Of a stretch of DNA of 64,000 nucleotides, positions 12,732 through 24,405 are shown in pieces; positions within the stretch are counted from its first letter, which is position 1; the number at the start of each line of letters is the position of its first letter. Below the pieces are notes generated by a model. The model saw only the letters and a list, made by a program, of their open reading frames with translations. It did no database searches and was not told the DNA's origin. The position numbers and the translations under genes were made by a program. Source of the stretch: Mycteria americana (lineage: Eukaryota; Chordata; Aves; Ciconiiformes; Ciconiidae); the NCBI RefSeq assembly GCF_035582795.1, contig NC_134370.1, positions 52,687,501-52,751,500 on the forward strand, given 5' to 3'.

Positions 12732-14803
12732 AAGATTTACAGGCACATGTTCTAGAAGAATGAGTTATTGACAAATAGCAAAAATATTTATTAAAAACCT
12801 GTAGAAATCCTTAAACCCTGTACAATTATTTTGAAGTAGGGAAGTAGCTAATCCTACAGTAATTTGCTGGAAACATTGATTTTTCTTTTTTTTTTTTTTT
12901 TAATAAATTCCTGAGCAGCTGGGTAAGATAAAAGCTTATCACCCATTTAATAAAATATCTGGATAGAGAGAGCTGCTAATAATAGGCAGTGTTCCTTCTG
13001 TGTTGCTTTTGCATGTTCCCACTGTTTGTTTGGCTGGAATGTAGTGATGTTATATATTTGTAGATCTAACAGCTCTTCTTTTCTTCAAGCCTTGCACTGT
13101 TAAATTGGGTCACTGCATATAATGCATGTTAAATAAGACAAGAGGGTTTGTTGTATTTACAGAAAAAGTTAGTACCAGGATTTCATAGTATTACAGGAAA
13201 CATATATTACAGTTAAGAATAAGCACATTTCCTTTAAATACGTTACTAGTAGTTCACAAAGTAATGTGTTCTTCTGGAATACATCCTTCTATGTATGTAA
13301 ATGTCACAGGATTCGATAAAGTTGACCAAATGTAACAGAAAGCAGACTGTGGCTCTGAGGTTCAGTGGCTTGGTAGATCTTTGATTAGTGTTTTGCAACA
13401 GAACATTTAAGTTTTGTGTGTTAATAGTTGAGATAATTCTACTTTTTTTGAGAGACCAAGACTACAGTGAATTATTTTATAATATCAGTAGCCTATGCAG
13501 AGAGAATTGTTTTAAAAGTTTCCAGAGCTCCTTGACTCACTTGAAAAGCTGACTACAGGTTCTTAAGAGATCACATAACTTCTTATAATGGGATTTAGGC
13601 TTCTAGGTCATATGAAGTATTTTTTTTAAATTTACTCTTGTCCTGATGGTTAAACTGCCAGATAAAGTTGTAACTTCATTAATAGTCAAGCTGTAAAACC
13701 CCAATTCAAAACATTGATTCTATACTTGAAAAAGTGGAGCTGCGTATCAGCCCCAAGCCCTTGTGTTTTCTCTGCTTTTCTGTAATTTGTAAACATAAAC
13801 ATTTTCCTAGCCCTTAGACATGTCTATTTAAAACTGAACCTGCAGTTGTATAGTGTCTCCTAAGCTATGGCAAATACATTTTGTACTGTCGTGTCTCTGC
13901 TAGGCATTCCTTCCACTGCTTTTTTGCTGTAACAATAGGAATTGAATATGTGATGAAATACTTGTTGATTTTAGGGCATTCAAGCAAACATTGCTGTTCA
14001 TAAATACAATAGTTTTGGAGAGAATTCATAAGTTGGACGATCGTATTTCATGTCAGCTCAGATGGTAACCTAAAAAGCAAGCTGCCTTTTTTTTTTTTTT
14101 TTTTTAACTGAGAGCTCACATGCTCTTGCTGCTTTTTTTCTGGGTATGATTCTGTATGTCTTTACTAGCTTTGAAAAAACAATTGGGGTTCTGCAGAAAT
14201 CCAAAAAAGTCCTGAATCTGGCATTAGGTAATATTTGCATTAGTGACTTCAAGAGTACCTGCGTTATTTATCTGTGAAAACAAGATAGGAGATATTGCAA
14301 GCACTTTGGAGGAACAGATACTTAGAATAGAATGAAACATGGCCATGACAAACTGAATGTGTAATCTAAAATAAGCACCATGTAATTCAATAATTATTAC
14401 ACTTCAGTGTAAATTATTACACTACCGTTCATGCCATGTTTCCATCCATGCTTGTCTAAGAATCCAGCATACTTAGAAATATTGAGTGCCTTTCTTTTCT
14501 GTGTGTTCCCCCCCTTTTGGGTTTAAAAGCGTTTCCATTTAGTAACGCGTGCCTTGTTTATCAAGTTTGTTTCCAGTTTCAATTCTAGATTAAAGTAGTA
14601 TAATTTCAGATTATTTATTTTCCCGAAAATAACAAAAGTACTTGATTGGCAAACAGTTACACTTCATTCTTACTGGTGTAGATCTAAACATGTTGTAGAA
14701 CTGCTCTAAATATATGTTGTCTTATGAATTCCATGCTTGCCAGTCATAGGGTTTACACCGATTTGTGAATAATGATCAGTCATGAAACAAATTTTCTAAA
14801 AAA
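12732..14803. other. No supported gene; poly-T tracts
   Basis: Nothing coding is visible. Poly-T runs lie at 12,886-12,901 and 14,087-14,105. A 12-bp direct repeat (AATTATTACACT) lies at 14,392-14,403 and 14,412-14,423, exactly 20 bp apart. Either poly-T could be the reverse-strand tail of an old retrocopy, but no recognisable gene sequence adjoins them. Confidence 0.5.
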
Positions 14804-14882
14804 TTTATTTTCAGTACCTGAAAATAAAAAATTTGGAAAAAAATAAAAATTTTAATTTTTTTTAAAAAATTTTAAAAATTTC
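14804..14882. repeat. 11-bp-stem inverted repeat and A/T-only tract
   Basis: TTTATTTTCAG at 14,804-14,814 and CTGAAAATAAA at 14,818-14,828 are perfect reverse complements separated by TAC. They are followed by about 50 bp of alternating A-runs and T-runs (AAATTT-type blocks). A-tract DNA of this kind is bent or easily unwound. Matrix-attachment or nucleosome-excluding roles are possible but unproven. Confidence 0.6.
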
Positions 14883-17800
14883 AAATGAAACTGCCTAAAG
14901 AATGGGCGAATCTACTAAGAATAATAAAATTTACTTCGGTGTTCAGGGGAGTAGGACTTAAAAGTTATCTTTTTTTATTCCAGAATGTAGTGTCTATGTA
15001 TGAATGGGTAAATTCTTCAGAGACTTTGCATCTGACTGCAGTGGGGATTTAGTGTTTTGATGAAGAGATGCCTAGGATGTGACTCATTAGATTTCTGAGC
15101 CCGGTGGGACATTTATGAGGTTTTATGGTCTGATGTCCTGATATCACTCAAGCTGTAGAACTTGGTGGTGGAGCTTCTGCTTAAAAAACTGTAGGTCTAG
15201 TTGAACTATAACATCCTCTTTCTGAAAGACACTCATTCCTGATTTATAGACTCTTTAATTCATTAGAGGAATGCATAAAAACTAGCTGCTTTGGTCACAC
15301 AGGTTGTACCTTTGTGGTTTAAAGAAGCTCTTTTGTATTCCCTTTCTCATGACTAAGAGTGAAGTTGAATGAACAGCCTGGGTTTAAAACATGGCCAAGA
15401 GAAAAAAATTTGCTTTTATATTATAGCTGAGCTCAGGATGTCTCAATGAACCAGTAAGTGTATGCAGGTTTTAGAATTATTGTGACCTAAAACATACAAA
15501 ATACGTACTATATTTGTGAAAGCGGTAATAGAGTGTGAGATTTATAAGTATCTACATACTTATTTTGATAGAACTTGCTTTCTATCTATTTGTGTTTTAT
15601 AAATTTATCCCATAATAATAAGCTCCTGTTGGCTTCTATTAACTAATGAGACCATAGGTAGCTTTGGAGACCTGCATGTGTAAGCTAGATTACAGAATCA
15701 AGGCCAGGATGGAGAAGCTGCTAATGCTGTTCTACAGACTGGCACTTAAAGTACTTTATATGTCCAGAGTTACCTACAGTGTCCAGTGTAGCAAGTGTTT
15801 GGGGGAAAAAAGTCTTCTTTCTTAGCATCGTAGGCTAAGACAGTTGTTAAATTTCATGCTCAGCTTCAGAGTTTATGCGCGATCACTGAAGATGAGTATC
15901 TGCCTTAAATAAGGGAGTAGGTCATTAATCTTTTGAGCTGTTCATGCAATCTTTGCAAATACAGAAGCCTTGAGGATAACATAATTTCAATAGCAGAGCC
16001 TGCTAGCTCTTCTGTGTCAGTTGTTAATCGGAAGAGAATGATAGTATATTAATAAACATGCATGCTTCCAAGCTGAATTGTCACCAGTCTGTTTAAAATA
16101 GTTCCTTTCTCAGATCTTTACTGTTAATGAAATTACCTCCTAAGATTTTGTGTATCTGAAAAGATGCAATAACAGTGCCAGAAACTAAATTAATATGCCA
16201 TGGGAGCTTTCCTAATGAAATTAATATGGCATTTATAAACTTTTTAGAGAGACTTTTCACCAATTACAGCATAAAATGAACTCCCAAGAGACTAAGATGC
16301 TCTTTTTTTGCCCCACCTTTTGTACTTCTGCCTGCTTCCTTTCGTGATACATGAAATGGAAATCATGAAATAAAATGTAATTCTTTGATATCCTTCCATG
16401 GATTCATAACTTTTTTATTATTAATTGTGAACTTCAATTTTAGATTAGTTTTTAATTTTTTAATTTGGTAGGCTGCATTTTTCCATGAGGTAGCAGCAAC
16501 TAGGAGTATGAAATTCATTTTTCTTTTGAAAGAACGTGTTTTCCATTTTCTACCAAAATGCTTTTGCGATTGCAATGCAAAGCTTCAATTTGAGACCTGC
16601 AGTTATAAAGTCGAATTGTGTAACTGTTTTCTGGTTTGGGGGGTGGTTCATTTCTCCTTTTCTTTTTACGTTTTTGTTTTGTAAATGGTGAATAAAATGT
16701 GCTTAAACTTTTGTAAATAGGTAGTACTCCTAATGAGGTAGGCCACAGAATGCTGAGGAGAACTAACAGGAAACTGTTACAGCTGTCAAAGGTGAGACAG
16801 AGCTAAAAGCGGTGTGTAGGGGAGGTACATACTGGGGTTTACTTAAGAACCAACAAGATTTAAGCTTTCATCACACTTGATTCATTTTGCATACTCACTC
16901 ACCTGCTCTGCTGCCAGCACTACATTGGCTAGGTCTTGACTTCCCTTCCCAGCAGGGAGATCACTGCTAGTTTGGGAAAGCTGGGCAGAAAGTTGTGTTG
17001 GTTTGTGCTGTGCATCTCCTTGTAGTGACCAATCTTGGACATCACTGGCCAGGGTCCCTGGGCATCCCCTGGCATTTGTTTGTCTCCATGCATCTCTGAT
17101 TTCTAGGATTTTCCCTTGCTTCCAGAGTCTTTTCTCCAGTCATGATCTTTCCTGGCCCCTTCTTCTTTCTGAGACTACTCCTTCTTTCTGGGAACCCTTA
17201 TTTTTTGGCACCCAAACTCCTATTTTTCCCCAATCTAAATAGTCAGTGTGCAGAAACACAATGTGTGAGCAGCCTTTTAATTGCACGTTCTGCCTCTGTG
17301 TTAATTGGAGGATTCAGAATGTGACCCTTCTGTTTAGTCCCGGTGTTATCAAAGTTTACAAGCAGCCTGTACAGATTTCAGAGAGCAAGTACCAGTCTTC
17401 TGCTTGAGAGTTCAAAATTCAGTTTCATTCACCCACAGATGCACACATATGCCCAACTATCTGCTGCCTGTTAGCATTTGCAACTGAAGCTATTCTTTTC
17501 ACTATGACAGCAACTAATGTACTTAGGCTAAAGCTATGTTTGGTGCCATCAGGAAAACCTTCATTCACCTTGTCATAGTCTCTGATCTTGACTAACGTAA
17601 TATCTAGCTTTTGCGTCTTTCTTACAGGAACTGAATTTCTAAGATTACTTGGTAGGAAGGAATCCAAACATGGATTGGTGCTGAAACAGGAGGGACAGCA
17701 TATGACTGTCAGTTTACATCTCATATGACAATTTCAGGGTTGACTCTATTTGGAGGTCTTGCATAATGTGAGAACTTCCACATGCTGCAGGACTTCACAT

Positions 17801-20800
17801 GACAAATTTCAGGTAGCTTTACAGTCCTTCAATCGAGCAAAAGACTACCCTATCGACTATATGTATAGAAACATACAGGTAAAATTTAAAAAAAGGAAGG
17901 TGGCCTAATAGCAGCAAGAAAATGTCTTTGTTCTTATTGTGAATTTTGATTATTTCTTTTTAACTTTTCATCTAACTTTTTGTTGATGCTTTGATGCTTC
18001 CTACGTGGTTAGTGTGAGGGTGTCCCTTTGCTGGACTGGGGAAGGGTCAAGTTTCCCCTCCCTTTTCAGAGTCAGCAGTCTAGCTGGCTGTTACATCATG
18101 TCTGGAGGTAATTGACCTCAGAAATAGAAAGCATTTTGGGGAGTTCAGGTTCCAAAAGCATTGCTCGTGCATCTCACTGTTAGCATTCTAAAACTTTTTT
18201 TCTATGATTAAAATACTTGTATATTTGGAATAAATATCAATGGACTTTCTTAGATTGCATTGTAGAAGCAACACAGTACTTTCTCTGGTTATTATTTCTG
18301 CATTTCAGGATAAAACATTTGGAGGAGAAAACATCTGGAATATGAAGAACAGTTTCAGAGATGAGGAAACTTTCATTTTCTCATGCCTTAGGCCCTTCAA
18401 GGAGCAGATATTCATCTCTTGCTCTTTCCTTGCACTGTTTCTGCAGCTATTGGTTCTGCTGATTTATTTAAATCAGTGGTTTATCTGCACCTCCAGTGTT
18501 CCCAAGAGAAAACAATATGGAGTCTGATTGTTTCTTCTGTTAGTTGAGCATCCTTTCTGCTGCTGAGTATCAAATTTTACTGAGAATGTTTCAGCCAGGG
18601 CCAAGACCTGTGCTGCTGACTGAAACCAAAGGAATAGTTGCAAAACGTACACTTACCACAGTGCTGATCAAAAGCACCTCTGCTGTTTGATTTGGAAGGA
18701 AATTCACAAAGTACTTCTCAGGCAGTATGCTCTACTTCCGTGGCAGAACCAAAAGAGATGTCCTAATATTTTTTTATTTTTAATTTAATCACTTAGAGAA
18801 AAGGGGTCAGGAACCCTTGGAGAAGTAGAATATCACCCTTTATGCAAAGATAAAACACACATGCTAGACGATAAGCTTTCTCTGTATTTGTGGCGGAGAA
18901 GGATGTTTGCCCCAGAGGGGTTTATACACTGTTAGGATAGAATAAATATATATACATATGTGTGTATATGCATTTATTTATGTGCACATGTACACACCTC
19001 CATGTGTGCATGTACATCTAGAACAGGATAGCTTGCCGTTCCTGGTGGTCAGCATAGGCTTCTTTCATAAGGCCCTTCCTTTCTCTTTCAGCTGTCTGTC
19101 CTAAGCTTGCAGCAGGGAATGCAGTGAGAATGTAGCATATAGTGAAGTTCTGGCCCTGCTGACTTCCCAAGGGAGAAGATTTGGGAGGCAATGCAATTTT
19201 TAGGGAGTGAGTGATACAGGGCTTTCTTTATGCTCTTCAGTGTGGGCTTTCTTTGAATGTGTTTGAGTTTGTTCTAATGTTGCACCAACAGTGTTTCATT
19301 TTTGGTTGGGGGAGGGTTTGTTTGTTTGAGGTTTTTTGTTTGTTTGTTTTTGTTTTACGCACAAAAGCGTAATATACTTGTAGAACCAATGCAGTGTTCT
19401 GGTATGAGTGCCATAATCATCTTCCAGTTTCTCCCCAAAATCTCAAGCCATTTTTCATGTGAGAGATTTTCAGCGTGGATTACCAGACAGCCAAGCAACA
19501 TATGGGCTATTTATTGTTTCAAATAAACAGTCTCATTACTGTTAGCAAAATGCAGCTTTAGCAGCTATTGTACATAGTTTATCTTGCTTGTGGTAAAGCA
19601 TCTAAATGCTAGGTTTTTAAAAATGTTTTGGTGCCAATGACTTTTTGCTTAGGGTTCAAGTACAATCTTAGAAATAAAGAAATAGTCAGCATCTGTTGAA
19701 AGTTACAGCTGTACCAAAATGTTTTATTGATTTGCTGTTCAATCACAGGAAATCTGAAAGTTGTGGGATATAGTAGTAGCTTGTCTAGACTACTTCTTCA
19801 GTTAAAATGAGAGAATGTGTTTACGGTAGCTACTTACTAATGGTGAGTTGAATGCTTTCTAGATGTTTTGCATAGTTTAGTGCATTAAACAAAATGCTTG
19901 ATGAAAATCAGGCCGTGTAATTTTACATTTTCAGTAAAAGCTGCTTTCTGTCATCCTGGAAAGACAAAGAAACTAACTTACATCTAACTATATCCTTTGT
20001 AAAACTATTTCCTTTTTCATAAGGTGATGAGGAAGGGCCTTTGCATAATACAAACACGGTGCACTCAAGTTGCCTCCCCCTTGAGTGCTGGTTTTTTCCT
20101 ATGGGGAAAGAAATGTCTTGAGAAGCAAGAAAGCAGTTGAAGTTACAGAACCTGTATTCTTACAAATACTGCATTCTTTTTTGTGTGTGAAAATGTGAAT
20201 TTTGCATTCTTTTGAATAGGGAAATATGCTCTTTAATACAAAGATCATTAGCAGCAAGGATTGGCAATTTAATTGACAAAAAACCCCCACCTCATTATTT
20301 TGCTCATATATGTGACCTGGGATGAAAATAACCTCACAGTTGCAAGATGTGATTGAACTGTCACAGATAGTCTCTGTTTCTACAAGACAATGAATGTCAT
20401 ATACAAAACTATGGGATGTTTCTTGTAGCAAACCTGGCACTGCAAGGGGAAATAGGTTCCTGCTGAGTGTCTATGTGGTTATTGGCTTATCGTCTGAGAT
20501 CTCTTATTATTAAAATGTTTCCTGCCTCATAAAGAATATTTGTAAAATGATGTTATGATAATCACCATCTTGACTGATAAATCACGTGCTGAAGTGCAGA
20601 CGTGGAATACTAACAGCATGTCTCTCATCAGCTTGAGCTAGTCAGGTGCTGTAGCCAAGATATGTAATAGCTCCACATCTTCTAAAAGCAGGTAAAACAC
20701 GCAGTGAGCCAGTGGATTGTGTTTTGATGTGTGAAGCAGAAATGGGATAGAAATGAAGTCCCCAGTAGATTTCTCACCTAACCGTGGATGTAATCTTTCT

Positions 20801-22768
20801 AATCTGTCTCTGAGGCTGTTTCTTTCTTGCTTGAGGAAAGCAGGAAAATGCTTTCTATTTTGTGGTTCTGTTAAAAATTTCTCAAAAGACTGAGAAGAGA
20901 GGAGGCTAAAAAACAAACAAACAAACAAAAAAAGGCAAAAAACCACAGCTTCTTTAAAATCAAATGCTTTCAACCCTCCGGAACTGGATGTTTTGTGAAT
21001 GTCCACATCCTATTAACCTGTCTTTGCATCTTCCAGCGGTGGCAGTTCTACAACTTCCGATCATTCTCAACTGTAGTTTACTGAATATTTGGAGGATTAA
21101 CACTCAGATTCTGAATTGTACCTTATTCTTCCCTTGATAGATCACTTTAACTGGGCAGTAAGGGAGTATATAGGGGATAATTGCCAAACTTCTGAAAACT
21201 GGAAGGGAACAGCTGCTTAATACATGTGTTAATCAGTTGTATTACTGTCCATGGTAAATGAAGAATCTAACTTGCTTAGCCTGAATAAGCATGCCCTGTT
21301 ATTTCTGGAAGAAGGTTTTTGATATTGAGAATACTATGAGCAAGGAGACCCCTATGTCCGAGGCAAAATTTTTAACTTTGGGGAAAATTGAGGCATGGAG
21401 TCTGGAAAATGATTATATGTTAAACCTGTGCCCTTAAACTTAGGACATGAGTTCTATATGTAAACACAGTGATTTTTTTTTTTCACAGAACTGAGTAACT
21501 ATACTGTCTCTTAAATTAACTGGAAGATACAGATGGTTGACCCCTTAGATAGGCCATTTTAATTTTAGACACCTAAATTTAGACTTTGGGCTCTCATTTA
21601 GAGCATTGAGTTTGAAAGATTTGGACTGGAACCCAAGAGCTTCACCCTGTCCCTCCTTACATTACTGTTATCTCCCTGAGCCTCTCCCTCCCACTGAGAT
21701 TAATAGCACTTCTCTCTGTCTTGAGATGTTCTCAAATTGCTTTATTCATTTTTCACTCATTTTGCTTCAGAAAGTATGTATGTTGCAGTTCCTGTTATTA
21801 AAAGCAAAATCTGAATCAGATACAGAATGCAGAGAGTTTTCTCTCTTATAATCAGAAATTTACAACTAGCTGCTGTATGTGAAGCTTACTGTGGGTCTCT
21901 TTATTTAGCTGTGCCAAGATTTTCAATCATAAAACGGATTAATAGATAAAGCTCGTGGGGTAAATGGGAAAGGGAAAACATGAATGGGACATTTTGAGTA
22001 TAACTGAAAATCTATTGGAATTCTTCCTTTTAGTTCAGGCAAACGAAAACAATTTATTTGCTTTGATTATTTTAATTTAAAAAGTTACTCTCCCAAGTGA
22101 AATGTTCTTTTTTGGAACTTGTTTATGAAATCTAAGTAATGACTAACAGATTTATTGTGTGATGACCATTGCCCAGTCTTGGAAGGAAATTGGTCAAAGT
22201 GCTGCAACTGGGTCTGAGGGGACACTGCATAAAAGCCGTTAGTCTTCAAAAATCAACGAAGCAGTAAAATTGAACTGATAAAGCTCTTTACATGGGGCAG
22301 TTTGTTAGGTATATATCCAGCTGGATGTTACTGAAGGGAATTTGAGGAAAAAGCTTGAACAATGTCTGATAGAAGTAACGTGAAGATTTTTTTATCAAAA
22401 AGAACATGGTTAATAAAAATTGAAAATATAATATTACATATGTTATTGCCGATATTCTAAAAAATTTTGAAATTATGCAAAGAAAGGTTGCTCATTAGGT
22501 TTGTTTTGGAATTAACTTGTGTGTTCCCATCATTGCCTGAATTGTAAAGTAAAAGTTACAATATGTAGTGAATCTCTTAGATTTCATAATCAAGAAATAT
22601 CTTCAAATAAAAGAGCGAGTTACTACATCTATCCAGAGGAGAGACTGACAGACAGAGGTACTTGTATGTTGGAAGGGAAAATAGTCTTTGATATACTCAA
22701 TTTTACCTGATAGCTCAGCACAATTGCATATTTAACCTATTACTGCAATTCAGCATTGGAAATCAGAT

Positions 22769-22903
22769 CCAGCACATTCTGTGCTGGAAGGTATTAAAAT
22801 CAGATCAATGCAGCTTTATATGAAACCACTACTCTTCAACTATATAGACAACTGTAGACTACAGTCTACCAGCCAGTCTACCATTCCAGATACATACTGG
22901 AAT
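22769..22903. repeat. Cluster of three short inverted repeats
   Basis: Three hairpin-capable sequences fall within 135 bp. CCAGCACA/TGTGCTGG lies at 22,769-22,787 (8-bp stem, 3-nt loop). GTAGACT/AGTCTAC lies at 22,854-22,869 (7-bp stem, 2-nt loop). ATTCCAG/CTGGAAT lies at 22,883-22,903 (7-bp stem, 7-nt loop). Each alone is unremarkable. The stems are too short for a microRNA precursor. Confidence 0.5.
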
Positions 22904-23317
22904 TCCAAAATACATTAGGGATGCTAATCTATGGTATTGTTCCTAGTATACCACAAACACAGTGTTTGAAGTGGCACTGTATTCCTTTAATCACTATCCT
23001 TTATTCTCAGCAGCTCAGTGGAATTAAGCTTTGGGCCAGACAGTGACGGCTAGAAACCATTTATATGAGCTTTGCGGAAAGCAGCTATCATGAAGCATTC
23101 TTTTATTTTTATGTGTAATTTGGGAAGAGGGTAGTGTTATTTTCCAATGCTGTGGAGAAAGTAATATACATTTCACGAACCATTTCTGTGTCATGTTTCA
23201 GTGCTATCCAAGAGCAAATGTCAGCAAAATCTGTCATCCCCCACCTCCCTGAAGCCATAAACAAGCTCAGGAGTCCCAGTTCTCTCAGAAATTTCTGTTA
23301 CTAATACAGTCTTTTTT

Positions 23318-23347
23318 TTGTTGTACATATCAAAGGCTGTACAACAA
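23318..23347. repeat. 10-bp-stem inverted repeat
   Basis: TTGTTGTACA and its exact reverse complement TGTACAACAA flank a 10-nt spacer. Nothing around it identifies it as a transposon end or RNA gene. About one such stem per window is expected by chance. Confidence 0.5.
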
Positions 23348-24405
23348 CTTTGCATAGTCATTAAGGCACAAAATACAGAGATAAAAGTATGTGATGTTTC
23401 ACGAGCCTTCTCTTGGGCGAGGCCCCCAAAATGAAGCAGCAGTCTTGTATGAGTAAAATGAAAGTGTAAGCAAGCATATCGCTACAGGCCTGTAGGCATA
23501 TTCTGATGAACGCAATCACTATGCATTTCCCAAATCCTTAGAGAAGTAAGACAGTAAAAAATATGCTCACAGTTCATAAGGAATAAAAGCTTCCTTTTTT
23601 TTAATCACTGGTATAGTTCTCACTTCTTCCAGCGTATAAGAATCAGTAGAGTTGTTAAAAGACAGCAAGCTGCTGTCCCTCACGCCATTTTTATTTTATC
23701 ATAGTTCTGATGAATATTTTCTTTTTGGCAGAGATATTTCACTTTTCTACCTTTTAGAAAGTCCAAAGGAGCTGGACCTACGTGATTGGATATAACCGTT
23801 TATCTGAGGAATATGTACTTCTGTTTAATCAGAAATACCAAGAATGGCTACAATTATTAGATGGCAGATGGAATATCCAATTTGGCTTGTAGTCCAGATA
23901 ACGGAATAAATAGATTATGTAGAAAATTGTTTAGGACAAGATAAACAAGAGTTCATGGCATACATTTCTTATATATTTCATATTTTGGGAGGATACATTA
24001 AGACTAGGTTTGAATAGTTTGTTCTTTGTCTTTTTCAGTAGGCCAGATTATACAATCTGAAAGAATTTCAAATACTGAGAACATAAGGTTTTTTAATTGG
24101 TTGGTGTGTTTTTACTTTAGGAAGAGCTGTTGAGTTTGATGAGATGTCTTTCTGAAAAACAATCAACTTTGATATAGGAGATTCCATGTAATGGAGAATT
24201 AAATCTGATAGTTAAGGCTCGGAGTTTAAAATGCTGCAGGCTAAAGTGAGAACTGAATTCAACACATATCCAAGTGAAAAATCTCTAAATCAAAGCAACT
24301 ACAAAATGCGAACCCAACTACAATATTTTGTACTGTAGCTTTCTGAAAGGATGCCATACAAGAATAGTAGTAAAACGTATTCATAACAATGGGATACAGA
24401 TACTT

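Larger units (their letters stand above)
14883..24405. other. Intron-like or intergenic DNA; simple repeats only
   Basis: I found no gene. The low-complexity content is a TA/TG-rich stretch at about 18,943-19,018, a (GTTT)n at about 19,316-19,356 and a (CAAA)n at about 20,908-20,933. Small inverted repeats cluster at 22,769-22,903, and a 10-bp stem lies at 23,318-23,347. A 95-codon plus-strand frame at 18,240-18,527 and a 122-codon minus-strand frame at 20,638-21,006 match no family I know and are within chance expectation. Confidence 0.55.

Noticed and set aside
21365..21415. GGGGAAAATTGAGGCATGGAG, also reminiscent of MIR
   Set aside because: Only about 20 bases resemble the family, with no supporting flanking sequence.
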